Shown here in pieces: positions 1-8,817 of a stretch of DNA of 64,000 nucleotides (its first letter is position 1; each line of letters begins with the position of its first letter). Source of the DNA: an uncultured Pseudoteredinibacter sp. (GTDB taxonomy: Bacteria > Pseudomonadota > Gammaproteobacteria > Pseudomonadales > Cellvibrionaceae). A program made the translations under genes and the position numbers. The notes beneath the pieces are model-generated. The model saw nothing but the letters and a program-made list of their open reading frames with translations. It ran no database searches and was not told the DNA's origin. The DNA lies in assembly GCF_947502065.1 (NCBI RefSeq), contig NZ_CANMYE010000004.1:186001-250000 (forward strand), read 5' to 3'.

Positions 1-641
1 GGCCGAAAACCAACAATGCCTTGAACTGCCGCTGGAATTCTAACTGATCCCGAAGTGTCCGTACCTATAGCAATGGGGACGAGTCCGCTTGAGACGGCAG
101 CAGCAGACCCGCTTGATGAGCCCCCCGGGATATGCCGCTTACCAGCACTCACCGTTTCTGGCGTACCAAAGACCGTGTTAATACCTACGCCAGAAAACGC
201 CAATTCACTCATAGTTGACTTTGCCATCGGGATTAAGCCATGCTCAAGCAGCTTCTTACAGAAACCAGAGCTAGAAGGTTGACGTTTAGAGTCTATGGCA
301 AGAGAACCACTGCTGGTCGTGTAGCCCTCAATATGAAAGTTATCTTTGATAACAACCGGAATCCCATCAAGTGGCCCTAGGTCACGCTTCAATCGATGAC
401 GCAAATCACTCTGCACCCAAGCCTTATCAGCCAAGTCATAGCAAGTACTAGCAAATACTCCTGCCGAAGTATTAAAGTCAGGCAAAATCGCCTGCCTGAC
501 TTCTTTGGGGCTGCAGATACCAGCCCGATATGCGGATGTAAGTGCGTTGGCGCTGCAAGTTCTGGAGAAGTACCTAAGCTGGTCCAACTGAGCCATTTCT
601 ATCATAAGGCACAGGGTTCCTAAAGCAATTGAAAAATCCAT
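1..641 (-). CDS. Amidase signature family hydrolase, N-terminal part (truncated by window edge)
   Basis: This reading frame is open on the minus strand from an ATG at 641 to the window edge, so only about the first 213 residues are present. It shows the amidase-signature core in order: a catalytic Lys in PVVIKDNF (about residue 96), the Gly/Ser-rich loop GGSSSGSAAA, and the nucleophile region GTDTSGSVRIPA. That gives the Ser-cisSer-Lys triad of the family, which hydrolyses amide bonds (amidases, GatA, allophanate hydrolase). The substrate cannot be told from this part. The start is uncertain, because another ATG 12 codons downstream follows an AGGA and would also work. A role in general amide or amino-acid-derivative catabolism is inference only. 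Confidence 0.85.
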   Translation of the reverse strand, partial: MDFSIALGTLCLMIEMAQLDQLRYFSRTCSANALTSAYRAGICSPKEVRQAILPDFNTSAGVFASTCYDLADKAWVQSDLRHRLKRDLGPLDGIPVVIKDNFHIEGYTTSSGSLAIDSKRQPSSSGFCKKLLEHGLIPMAKSTMSELAFSGVGINTVFGTPETVSAGKRHIPGGSSSGSAAAVSSGLVPIAIGTDTSGSVRIPAAVQGIVGFR

Positions 642-930
642 TCTCAATCTCAATAAGAAGATTTACAAAACAATTGTCATCAGCCAACAGATGAGAATTA
701 ATTAACCTGGCGTCCCTCAACGAGTTACAGTCTCCGGTACTTGAGAGAAGGATACTTTAAGCTGAAGCACGTAAGGCAATAGCAGAATAGATACGACGCC
801 AACCCCTGGCACAGCCTTTGCCATAACATCACTATCCACTGCACTATTGGCAAGATCACTATCCAGACCTGAATTGTACTCATCAATCCTCAATATCCAC
901 ATTCCTACAAGAAATTTTCGCGCACTTTTC
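642..930. other. Intergenic stretch, no convincing gene
   Basis: Between the amidase start and the palindromic terminator I see no recognisable gene. A 77-codon minus-strand frame (717-950) begins inside the terminator palindrome and has no family resemblance. Its hydrophobic segment (VPGVGVVSILLLPYV) might be the remnant of a membrane-anchored C-terminus, but this is too weak to call. Confidence 0.4.
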
Positions 931-964
931 AAACAAAAAAGAGCGTGCACGCTCTTTTTTGTTT
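931..964. terminator. Perfect 34-bp palindrome, bidirectional Rho-independent terminator
   Basis: The 34 bases are a perfect inverted repeat with 17-base arms and no spacer. The GC stem GAGCGTGCACGCTC is flanked by an A-run on one side and a T-run on the other, so it reads as a terminator on both strands. It lies downstream (minus strand) of the accessory segment and upstream of the amidase. Confidence 0.75.
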
Positions 965-1086
965 ACACTTATTGCATTGCATGTTATAAATTTTATAATT
1001 ATTATAAGGTTATGTAACTAATATAAGGGCGAGAGGTAGTTCGGGACCTTTTTTTAAAAAAACTGTTTTTCTTGCAAACCTTTATT

Positions 1087-1182
1087 GGGCTGAGCCAGCC
1101 CACACTGGGCTATCACAGCCCACAGCGGGCGGAACCAGCCCATAGAGGGCTGCCACAGCCCACAAAGGGCTAGCCTAGCCCA
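1087..1182. repeat. Five tandem 20-bp units, each a GGGCY-N5-AGCCC mini-hairpin
   Basis: GGGC recurs at 1087, 1107, 1127, 1147 and 1167, exactly 20 bp apart. Each copy is followed by five variable bases and then AGCCCA, so every unit can fold into a 5-bp stem with a 5-base loop. The loops differ (gagcc, atcac, gaacc, gccac, agcct) while the stems are kept; the third unit has GGGCG, giving a shorter stem. Stem conservation with loop variation suggests selection on the paired element. There is no spacer structure, so this is not a CRISPR array. Confidence 0.85.
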
Positions 1183-1214
1183 TCTAAACTGCTCGTTTTT
1201 CACTCTCTCGGCAA

Positions 1215-1340
1215 GTGATTCCATTAAACTCTATTGTGATTCCACTAAACCCTTTTGTGATTCCATTAAACTCTATTGTGATTCCATTAAACCCTTTTGT
1301 GATTCTACTGCCCCCTATTGTGACTCCACTGAACCTCATT
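1215..1340. repeat. Six tandem 21-bp direct repeats
   Basis: Units start at 1215, 1236, 1257, 1278, 1299 and 1320. The first four are near-identical versions of GTGATTCCATTAAAC followed by TCTATT or CCTTTT, alternating so that a 42-bp higher-order repeat is visible. The last two are more diverged. Both strands stay open in frame through the array, which explains an 85-codon plus-strand frame that I do not regard as a gene. The 21-bp AT-rich period resembles iterons or arm-type protein-binding sites next to recombinase genes, but no replication protein is nearby. Confidence 0.85.
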
Positions 1341-1491
1341 TCGATTTCACACCATTATCAAGCCTTCATGACGATTAACCCTCTCTACAAAGAGCTCAGA
1401 AATGCCTACAATGGTTGCTGCGTGGGACATCGGTGTTTCTCCATTAAAATGATCTTCGCAAATCTATTTTAATGAATGCCGGTGTCCCCGG

Positions 1492-2172
1492 TTAATGATG
1501 AAGAGCCCTATTTTTAAAGCTCTGCGATTGGAATTCTATTAGAGTTTCAACTAATTCAACTACAGCAGTCAAAAGAACATCGTGAAGTCGATTTATCAAA
1601 TCTAGGACAGGCTCTCTTTGCTCATCCCCTGAATATTGATAAAAAAACTCAAGCGACGTGCCAGTATTTGCAATTCTACCAGGAAGCCGATGCTTCGCGC
1701 TGTTACAGATCCGTTTCAATTCCTCAAATTCATCAATCTCCCTAAAGGACCGGAGACAAGGACCCAAGCTGGAAGGTGCGTACTGCTCGAGAAAACAATC
1801 TTTCCAACCAACACTTCTATTTTCAATTGAAAAATTTGCGTAAATAGGGTGCAGAGCAATGTTCAACATATATGGCAGAGAATCAACTAGCGCATGCAGG
1901 GTATAAATAAACCCAAAAAAATGCGACTCATAAAAAACCCTGTAACCAATCTCATCTTGACCAGAATGCGAAAGACGATCCTTTAGCAAACCAAAATCAG
2001 AATTGATGAAATCATACAACTCTGAATAGTAATACTGACACATGAGATTTCTTTTTTGTATGGTCTCTAAGGCCTGAGAAAGCTTGTTAATTCTCTGCTG
2101 ACTCATATCAGGCGAAAATGCTCTGAGATTGTTCACGATCGCTTCAAAATTGACCACAACTCTTCTATTCAA
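1492..2172 (-). CDS. Hypothetical protein with HEPN-like R-x6-H motif, accessory gene
   Basis: I do not recognise this protein of about 226 residues. It is mostly helical, soluble, with no signal peptide or membrane segment. Near residue 165 it has ELKRICNSAKHR, an R-x6-H arrangement like the RNase motif of HEPN domains; that assignment is inference. The longest frame begins with a TTG at 2214 overlapping the recombinase end by 13 bp. I prefer the TTG at 2172 because AGGAG lies 7 nt upstream of it. It is the gene immediately downstream of a decayed integrase and is AT-rich compared with the rest of the window, consistent with cargo of an old mobile element. Confidence 0.55.
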   Translation of the reverse strand: MNRRVVVNFEAIVNNLRAFSPDMSQQRINKLSQALETIQKRNLMCQYYYSELYDFINSDFGLLKDRLSHSGQDEIGYRVFYESHFFGFIYTLHALVDSLPYMLNIALHPIYANFSIENRSVGWKDCFLEQYAPSSLGPCLRSFREIDEFEELKRICNSAKHRLPGRIANTGTSLEFFYQYSGDEQREPVLDLINRLHDVLLTAVVELVETLIEFQSQSFKNRALHH

Positions 2173-2201
2173 AACTCTACTCCTACCGAAAACAACTAGA
2201 T

Positions 2202-2894
2202 TTAACCACGACAAATCGAGGCAAGCCCTAGATCTATCACCTGCTGCATATAATCTGGAGGCAAGTGTGCATACCGCATTGTAATTTTTAAGTCAGAATG
2301 CCCCAAAATCCGCTGTAGCGTGAGTATGTTACCTCCACTCATAATGAAGTGGCTAGCAAATGTATGGCGAAGTATATGGGTCATTTGCCCTCTTGGCGTC
2401 TCGATCCCTGAGCGATCAATTGCAGACCGAAATGCAGATTTGCAAGATGCAAAAAGTTGAGACATTGGCCCCGGAAAGGAAACTTCTTTAATTCTATCTA
2501 TTAACCAATCAAGCACAGGAACGGCACGAATTTTCCGATTTTTGGTGTCTGAAAACCGTATTGCATTATTCATTAGTCCTGATCGTTTTAAGTTATTAGC
2601 CTCAGACCAACGCGCGCCAGTTAATAGGCAAATTCGAACAACAATACCGCAATGATTGTTAGTAGAGTTATCGCACCCTTTTAAAAGTAGCTTAATCTGA
2701 TTTTCTTCCAGAAAGGCAAGCTCCCGCTCTTGCTCTTTGAAAGTACGAACTTTAGATAGAGAGTTAACACTCTCATATATTCCAAGTCGATCAAGCTCAG
2801 AGAAAACCGCCCTTAGATAACTGGTTTCATGATTAACAGTAGATTGAGAAACGTCTTTGAGGCGTTGCGTTCGATAATTTACAAACCAAATGCT
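2202..2894 (-). pseudogene. Tyrosine recombinase (phage-type integrase), 5'-truncated or frameshifted
   Basis: The frame encodes about 230 residues of a tyrosine recombinase: part of the core-binding domain (WFVNYRTQRLKDVSQSTV, an alpha-helical region) and the whole catalytic domain. The first catalytic Arg is in LLTGARWSEA, the H-x-x-R box is HILRHTFASH, the second His is in ILGHSDLK, and the Tyr is in MRYAHL. No ATG, GTG or TTG occurs in frame before codon 108 (ATG at 2573), which falls after the first catalytic Arg, so starting there would remove it. Just upstream (about 2891-2900) a stop interrupts the frame, while another frame reads QDCDKAF, where the expected D-K-W sequence should continue. 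The N-terminal arm-binding domain is missing. I read this as an inactivated integrase. Confidence 0.75.
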
Positions 2895-3111
2895 TTATCA
2901 CAGTCTTGAAAAATCCCGATCTTTTTTTGGGGTATCGTGTTGTTCAATTATGTATCGGGGCGCGGCTCTCGATTTAGACAACTTGAACAAATAGAACTCT
3001 GACAGATCAACACTGCGTTAAAGCGCCAACAACCCAGTAAATCTTTCCGGGTAAAAAATATCATCGTTGAAATAATATCTGGTTAAAACCCAGCCTTATC
3101 TCCATAGATTA

Positions 3112-5007
3112 TTAAGCCTCACCCACCATCTTCCCATCCCTATGCCTAATCGCCATCACACTGGGCCGTGGTGGCAAGCTCTCATCGTAATCAGGCCAGC
3201 GGTGCGCCGGCTTATCAAAGCTTGAACCTTCTACATCCGCTGGGTGCTGAACGGCGACAAATAAGGTAGTCCCATCTGGGGTGAATTCTGGCCCGCAGAG
3301 CTCTGCACCTTGAGGACAGCCAAAGAAGTGCTTGGGTATGGCGCGATATGGGCCAGCGGTGGGCATTGCCCATAAACCATCGTGACATTGGAAGGCTTCG
3401 CAGCCATCGGTGGCTACCCACATATTACCTTTGGGATCGAATGCTAAATTATCGGGGCAAGCAAACCAGCCATTTTCCGAAACTGTTTCGCCATTTGGGC
3501 CGGTGCCATAAAAGCCGCGATCATTAATTTTATTACTATTGGGATGACCACCTAGGGCGAAAGTATTCCACTGGAATGTTTGGCTGCTATGATCGCGCTT
3601 ACCGTCAACACCTGGGTGCAAGATTTCGAGAATATGTCCTGCGGTATTTTTCGGGCGCATATTGGCAACATCACCTTTTTTGCGCTTTTTGTTTTTAGTG
3701 AGCATGACATAGGTACAGTCATTAACCGGATTGGTTTCGATATCTTCCGGTCTATCCATAGGCGTAGCGCCAATCAGCTGCGCAGCACGGCGGCACTCGA
3801 TAAGCACATCAGCCTGAGAGGCAAAACCTTGATGCTCTGTTAATGCTCCCTGGCCATGCAGCAATGGCAGCCACTCGCCGCTACCGTCTTCATTAAATTT
3901 GGCAACGTATAAAATACCCTCTTGCAGCAGGCTGCGATTAAGGTGCTCAGCTTCAGGTTTGTACTCTTCATGGGAGACATACTTATAAATAAACTGAAAC
4001 TCATCATCATCGCCAGTATAAGCGGCAATGCGTTCACCAGGTTTTGCCACAATGGTGGTGCCTTCATGTTCGAAGCGTCCCAACGTGGTGAGCTTCTTAG
4101 GTATCGATGTAGGGTCGTAGGGATCAAACTCCAACATCCAACCAAAGCGATTGGCCTCGTTGGGTTCCCACTCGATATGAAATCGTGAAGCAGTTTTACC
4201 CCAGCGCCGGCTATCTTCACCACCAATACTTAGGCGCTCGAAGTTATCTTTCTCTTGCTCGTTTAAGGTGTCTCGGTTACCCATAAAAAAGCCACCAAAG
4301 CCCTCTTCAGCGATCAGCACTGTACCCCAGGGCGTTTTGCCTCCAGCGCAATTCCCTACAGTGCCCAGCACTTTTTTGCCGCTGGGATCCGCCATCGTTT
4401 GTAAGCGAGGATGGCCCGCTGCTGGGCCGGTTATTTCACAAGGGGTGTCCAGAGTAATACGGCGTGTGTAATCGCTGCGCCTGTTAACTCGCCACTCATC
4501 CCCTCTTAGCTCAACCTCTACAACACTATGACCACAAGCCTGCATTTCAACTTCAGTTTGCTCACGACTGGCATTGGCAATGCCGTCTTCCTCATCACTA
4601 AAACCAGGGAACATTAAATGGGGTAAGGTGTATTCGTGGTTAATGCACAGGAGACCACGTTCACTATTTCCGCTATTGTAGTTTTCGCTCGAGCTCAGAT
4701 CTTCGTCCTCTAAGGGCATAAATCCGATAAAGTCATTATTAAATCCGAAACTCTCAGCTTGCTCTTGAGCTGTATAACCACTGGGGTTGAATTCCTTATC
4801 GGAAAGCAAACTATCACCCCAGCGCAGTAATACTTGGGCATTATGATTGGGAGCGACATGATGTTGCTGATCAAGAGCGTGGGGGATTTCACTAAATTCC
4901 AACTTAGGGTAAGAACTGCATCCTGTTAGGCTACCGGCAAACATCCCCAAACCACCAATACCTGCGCTGCCCTTGATAAAACCACGTCGATTGATCTTTT
5001 TCATCAT
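3112..5007 (-). CDS. phoX: PhoX-family alkaline phosphatase, Tat-exported lipoprotein
   Basis: A 631-residue protein of the PhoX (DUF839) family, Ca/Fe-dependent phosphomonoesterases that release phosphate from organic phosphate esters outside the cytoplasm. The N-terminus has a twin-arginine motif (NRRGFIKG, residues 6-13), a hydrophobic stretch and a lipobox LTGC with Cys30, so it should be folded in the cytoplasm, exported by Tat and lipid-anchored. The conserved family segment GGKTPWGTVLIAEE lies near residue 222, followed by the beta-propeller region with repeated D/E-rich metal-binding loops. Length is typical. Two adjacent ATGs exist; either fits. It is divergent from a TonB receptor and preceded by a good Pho box, which supports phosphate-starvation control. 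Confidence 0.88.
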   Translation of the reverse strand: MMKKINRRGFIKGSAGIGGLGMFAGSLTGCSSYPKLEFSEIPHALDQQHHVAPNHNAQVLLRWGDSLLSDKEFNPSGYTAQEQAESFGFNNDFIGFMPLEDEDLSSSENYNSGNSERGLLCINHEYTLPHLMFPGFSDEEDGIANASREQTEVEMQACGHSVVEVELRGDEWRVNRRSDYTRRITLDTPCEITGPAAGHPRLQTMADPSGKKVLGTVGNCAGGKTPWGTVLIAEEGFGGFFMGNRDTLNEQEKDNFERLSIGGEDSRRWGKTASRFHIEWEPNEANRFGWMLEFDPYDPTSIPKKLTTLGRFEHEGTTIVAKPGERIAAYTGDDDEFQFIYKYVSHEEYKPEAEHLNRSLLQEGILYVAKFNEDGSGEWLPLLHGQGALTEHQGFASQADVLIECRRAAQLIGATPMDRPEDIETNPVNDCTYVMLTKNKKRKKGDVANMRPKNTAGHILEILHPGVDGKRDHSSQTFQWNTFALGGHPNSNKINDRGFYGTGPNGETVSENGWFACPDNLAFDPKGNMWVATDGCEAFQCHDGLWAMPTAGPYRAIPKHFFGCPQGAELCGPEFTPDGTTLFVAVQHPADVEGSSFDKPAHRWPDYDESLPPRPSVMAIRHRDGKMVGEA

Positions 5008-5082
5008 AACCCTATTGCCCTAGCCTCTTGCGCCGACCTTTTATTCAGAACATCACCAAACTGAATATTATTTGATATTTTT

Positions 5083-5100
5083 ATGACAGCTAAATGAAAG
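5083..5100 (-). promoter_or_regulatory. Candidate Pho box upstream of phoX
   Basis: Read on the minus strand this is CTTTCAT-TTAG-CTGTCAT, two 7-bp half sites separated by 4 bp. It differs from the PhoB consensus (CTGTCAT-N4-CTGTCAY) at one half-site base. It lies about 75 bp upstream of the phoX start and points toward it. Confidence 0.7.
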
Positions 5101-5163
5101 CCCTGCAACAAGCTAAACAATGCCCTCTGTCTCTCATCTCATTAACTGTTTTCAGTAAAAAAT

Positions 5164-5181
5164 CTGTCATCATTTTTACAT
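5164..5181 (+). promoter_or_regulatory. Weaker candidate Pho box upstream of the TonB receptor
   Basis: The site reads CTGTCAT-CATT-TTTACAT: a perfect first half site and a degenerate second one (4 of 7) at the correct 11-bp phase. It points toward the receptor gene, about 130 bp upstream of its ATG. Alone it would be weak; the better inverted box for phoX 64 bp away raises its credibility. Confidence 0.45.
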
Positions 5182-5309
5182 ATAGGCGTAACCCAATAGT
5201 CACCTGTCCTTTTTAGACTGGCGCGATACTTTTAAGAATTACGACTAAAAACGTCGCTTCAATAGGCCTAGGTAGTCATCAATTGGCCAATCGATAAACA
5301 GGGGACAGC

Positions 5310-8126
5310 ATGAATAAATCACTAAAAGCAATAGCATTAATGTCAGCGGGGAGTTTCATCTTCTCGATGAATAGCATGGCCGATGGCCGCTTAGAGGGCC
5401 GCATCAGTGATGCGACTTCTAGCGTTTACTTTGATGGCGCGATTGTAAAAATTAAAGAGCTGAAACTGGAATCCAGCTCCAAAAATGGCGGGCGCTTCTC
5501 ATTCAACAATCTACCGGCTGGCGACTACACCCTAGTGGTGGATTACCTAGGCGCGGAAACCGTACAACAGCTAATCAGCATCTCTGATAACAAAACCACT
5601 AGCGAAGCGGTGCGCATCGGTGATGACGTTGGCGAGATGGATAATGTGATCGTAATTGGTCAAGCCGCAGGTGCGGCCAACGCCTTGAATAAACAACGTG
5701 CAGCGGATAATTTCAAATCGATTGTTTCGGCTGACTCAATTGGTCAGTTCCCAGATGAAAACGTTTCTGAAGCGCTTCAGCGTGTACCGGGCGTATTTAT
5801 CGAACGCGACCAAGGCGAGGGCCGTTTTGTAGGTGTTCGTGGCGTTAACCCTAATCTTAACAGTGCCTCGATCAATGGCGTGAACATTCCAGCCCCAGAA
5901 CGTGATCGCCGCTCTGTGGCATTGGATGTTATTCCTTCTGGCCTGCTAGAAAGCTTGGAAGTCACCAAAACCATCACCCCAGATATGGACGGTGACACCA
6001 TTGGTGCGAACATCGAAATTAAAAGCCTATCAGCCTTTGATCGCGATGGCATGAGTTACAAACTACAAGCCGAAGGCAACTATAACGATCTGGAAGAAGA
6101 AACCAGTCCTAAACTGGCCGGCAGCTTCACCAACGTGTTCGACGTGGCCGGTGGCGAGCTTGGCGTTGCTGCCGCTGTCAGCTGGCAAGATCGAGATTTC
6201 GGTTCTGAAGTTATTGAAGGCGATGGCGAATGGGAATCCGACATTGAAGATTCAGGCGTGCGTGGTGTTAAGGAGCTTCAGCAGCGTGATTACACTGTAA
6301 ACCGTAAGCGTTTAGGCGTAGCTCTTAATCTGGATTGGCGTCCGAACGAGCTATCTGAATACTATATGCGTTCTTTGTATAGCCACTTTGAAGATCAAGA
6401 GTTTCGTCAACGTATCAAATACAAGTTTGATAAAGGCGATCTACTAAACATAGATAGCAACTCAGCGCTTTGGGACGAAGGCGATATGGAGCGTGACTTC
6501 AAAGATCGCTTCGAAGAGCAGAAGATCACCTCGGTAGTATTTGGCGGTAGCAATATCGTTGACGACTGGACCCTAGAATATAACCTATCTTACTCAAAAG
6601 CCTCGGAAAACGAGCCAGATCGTCGTGATACTGGCTTTAAGCAAAAGAACATCAGCGAGATGGGCTATAGCTCTTTGGGCAGCAGTCCACGCATCTTTGC
6701 CTCGGACGAAGCCTTTGATGCATCCGAGTTTGAACTCGATGAAGTGGTTATAGAAAACAACTACACCGAAGATGTGCAACAGGGCTTTAAGCTGGATATC
6801 ACCCGTGATATGTACTTCGGTGAAAACCCCGGCTATATCAAATTTGGTTTAAAACGCAGCGAGCGCGAAAAGACTGATGATGTCAATGCCGATATCTACA
6901 ATGACTTTGGCGATATCGACGATCCAACCATGGACGCCTTTATCAACGGCAACCTGAACTACGCTATCGGTAACTTTGGCCCAGCCCTAAACAAATCCGC
7001 CATTGACGCCTTAATAAATGGTCAGATTAAAGGTAATACCGCCCTTCAGGACGAAGAAGCCTTGGCCGAGAGTTTGGTGAGCTCCGCGCGTGATTACATT
7101 GCGAATGAAGACGTTACCGCGGCCTACATCATGAGCCGTGTAGACATCAACGATTGGCGCCTTGTGTATGGCGTACGCTACGAGCACACTGACTTCAGTG
7201 CCGAAGGTTACAATGCTCGCTTACTTGATGGTGAAGAAGCTGAAATCGTAAAAGCCAATTACGAGCGTGATTACAGTCACTTCTTACCTAGCGTTAATGT
7301 GCGCTACCGCTTTAGCGACGAAATGATTGTACGCGCAGCCTTCTCACAATCAATTTCACGACCTTCTTTTGGTGATATCACTCCGTCACCCGATAAGATC
7401 GAAATTGATCAGGAAGACAATGAGCTACAGGTTGAAGCCGGCAATCCTCTGCTTAAAGCGTATGAATCCAACAACTTCGATCTATCGATGGAGTACTACC
7501 CAGATAATGGCATTGGTGCCTTCGGCGCTGCATTGTTTTACAAGCAAATCGACAACTTTATTTTCAATGCCGATGTAAGTAGTGATGCAAATGCTGCGCT
7601 TTATGCGCCTGGTGTAAACTTCGATGATATCGAAATCACTCAGCCACAAAATGGTGACGAAGCCGATCTATATGGTTTAGAACTCACCTACACCAAGCAC
7701 TTTGCTAACGGCTTACTGCTGCAAGCCAATGCCACCTTTACAGACTCGGAAGCCACATTGGATTTAGGTGAAAACCCTGATCGTAATACCGATATCCAAT
7801 TACCCGAACAAGCCGATCGCGTGGGTAACTTGGTACTGGGTTATGAAAAAGGCCCGCTTAGCCTGCGAGTTTCTGCCGCTTACAAAAGTGAGCGTTTGAT
7901 GGAGCTTAACTACGAAGATGCCGCTAATGATTTGTATCAAGACGAGCATTTGCAAATCGATTTAAGCGCTAAATACGAAGTAAACGAAAACCTTCAGTTC
8001 CACTTTAACGCTATCAACATCAACGATGAGCCCTTCTACCGCTATCATGGCAGCCGCTCTTACAACGCACAGTATGAAGAGTATGGCCCATCTTATGTTC
8101 TAGGTGTGACCTATCGTAATTTTTAA
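5310..8126 (+). CDS. TonB-dependent outer-membrane receptor (TIGR01782-like)
   Basis: A 938-residue outer-membrane transporter. It has a signal peptide (residues 1-24), then a carboxypeptidase-regulatory-like beta-sandwich (about 27-90, GRFSFNNLPAGDYTL), a TonB box (DNVIVIGQ, about 111), the plug domain (about 128-245, with ALQRVPGV and FVGVRGVNPNLN), and a 22-strand barrel ending in an aromatic residue (YRNF). Proteins of this type import large scarce nutrients using TonB-ExbBD energy. The ligand is unknown. Divergence from phoX and a shared phosphate-starvation control region suggest it imports an organophosphate or a PhoX product, which is inference. SD-like GGGGACAGC precedes the ATG. A strong terminator follows. 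Confidence 0.9.
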   Translation: MNKSLKAIALMSAGSFIFSMNSMADGRLEGRISDATSSVYFDGAIVKIKELKLESSSKNGGRFSFNNLPAGDYTLVVDYLGAETVQQLISISDNKTTSEAVRIGDDVGEMDNVIVIGQAAGAANALNKQRAADNFKSIVSADSIGQFPDENVSEALQRVPGVFIERDQGEGRFVGVRGVNPNLNSASINGVNIPAPERDRRSVALDVIPSGLLESLEVTKTITPDMDGDTIGANIEIKSLSAFDRDGMSYKLQAEGNYNDLEEETSPKLAGSFTNVFDVAGGELGVAAAVSWQDRDFGSEVIEGDGEWESDIEDSGVRGVKELQQRDYTVNRKRLGVALNLDWRPNELSEYYMRSLYSHFEDQEFRQRIKYKFDKGDLLNIDSNSALWDEGDMERDFKDRFEEQKITSVVFGGSNIVDDWTLEYNLSYSKASENEPDRRDTGFKQKNISEMGYSSLGSSPRIFASDEAFDASEFELDEVVIENNYTEDVQQGFKLDITRDMYFGENPGYIKFGLKRSEREKTDDVNADIYNDFGDIDDPTMDAFINGNLNYAIGNFGPALNKSAIDALINGQIKGNTALQDEEALAESLVSSARDYIANEDVTAAYIMSRVDINDWRLVYGVRYEHTDFSAEGYNARLLDGEEAEIVKANYERDYSHFLPSVNVRYRFSDEMIVRAAFSQSISRPSFGDITPSPDKIEIDQEDNELQVEAGNPLLKAYESNNFDLSMEYYPDNGIGAFGAALFYKQIDNFIFNADVSSDANAALYAPGVNFDDIEITQPQNGDEADLYGLELTYTKHFANGLLLQANATFTDSEATLDLGENPDRNTDIQLPEQADRVGNLVLGYEKGPLSLRVSAAYKSERLMELNYEDAANDLYQDEHLQIDLSAKYEVNENLQFHFNAININDEPFYRYHGSRSYNAQYEEYGPSYVLGVTYRNF

Positions 8127-8146
8127 AACACAAGAATAGATGCCAT

Positions 8147-8182
8147 AAAAAACCCCAGCAGATAATTCTGTTGGGGTTTTTA
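8147..8182. terminator. Bidirectional Rho-independent terminator
   Basis: The stem AAAAACCCCA pairs with TGGGGTTTTT around a 15-base loop, with A- and T-tracts at the two ends. It separates the convergent TonB receptor (plus) and membrane-protein gene (minus) and can serve both. Confidence 0.85.
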
Positions 8183-8217
8183 ATTTAACTGTGTAGCAAA
8201 CCGCTACCTAGGCCAAC

Positions 8218-8817
8218 TTAGCTTTTACGAGCCGCAACAATTAAACAAATCGCCAACAACAAAGTCGCCAACACACCGGTCGCACCAGCAACGCTAGAGG
8301 GTAAAAAGCCGTCACGGCCAAAGGTGATCAAAATGGCATTAGCTAGTACAGCAATGCCGCCAACAAGAGCTGTTAAACCGCCCAAGGCTTTGTTGCCTTC
8401 AGACATAAGTGCTGAGCCCATTCCCAAGGCCGCCATGCCCAATAAAAGTTTAGCGGCGTAATAAATCATAAAGGACAACGCGACTACACCACTTAGCGCA
8501 GGCTTCAATCCTTCTACTTCAGATGCAGCCTCACTAAAGCTGCCAAACAGGGTTATGCCAACACTCACCTGAATCACATTCAGCACAGCACTAAACGCGA
8601 TAGCCGACCATACAAGCTGATTTTCTTTTAGCTGCACCATGGCTGCACCAGCGAAAGCAATCAATACCGTGAACAGCAGGCCCTCGGAGCCCCACAAAAA
8701 CTGCCTTGGTACATCAAGCTTGGCAACATAAAGCGCTGTATAAACAACTTGGGTAAGCGCCAATACCAATAAAATATAGGCGGAGAATTGGGTTAATTGT
8801 TTAGGGGTAAAGTTCAC
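8218..8817 (-). CDS. Hypothetical multi-pass inner-membrane protein
   Basis: A 199-residue, very hydrophobic protein with about six predicted transmembrane segments (roughly 10-30, 43-62, 70-92, 108-130, 140-163, 175-195) and short polar loops. I do not recognise the family and see no catalytic or metal-binding motif. The C-terminus ends with positive residues (ARKS), which suggests a cytoplasmic end. It is a single gene facing the TonB receptor across a terminator. A role cannot be assigned. Confidence 0.7.
   Translation of the reverse strand: MNFTPKQLTQFSAYILLVLALTQVVYTALYVAKLDVPRQFLWGSEGLLFTVLIAFAGAAMVQLKENQLVWSAIAFSAVLNVIQVSVGITLFGSFSEAASEVEGLKPALSGVVALSFMIYYAAKLLLGMAALGMGSALMSEGNKALGGLTALVGGIAVLANAILITFGRDGFLPSSVAGATGVLATLLLAICLIVAARKS

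Noticed and set aside
807-821. Sigma-54-like site TGGCAC-N5-TTGC on the plus strand
   Set aside because: The match is good, but no plus-strand gene follows within reach, so it is probably chance.
717-950. 77-codon minus-strand frame
   Set aside because: It starts inside the terminator palindrome and shows no recognisable domain.
1087-1340. Possible CRISPR array
   Set aside because: The repeats are directly tandem with 20- and 21-bp periods, no spacers of unique sequence and no cas genes.
1215-1472. 85-codon plus-strand frame with repeated VIPLN units
   Set aside because: It is a reading of the 21-bp DNA repeats; the opposite strand is open through the repeats as well, and there is no SD or family match.
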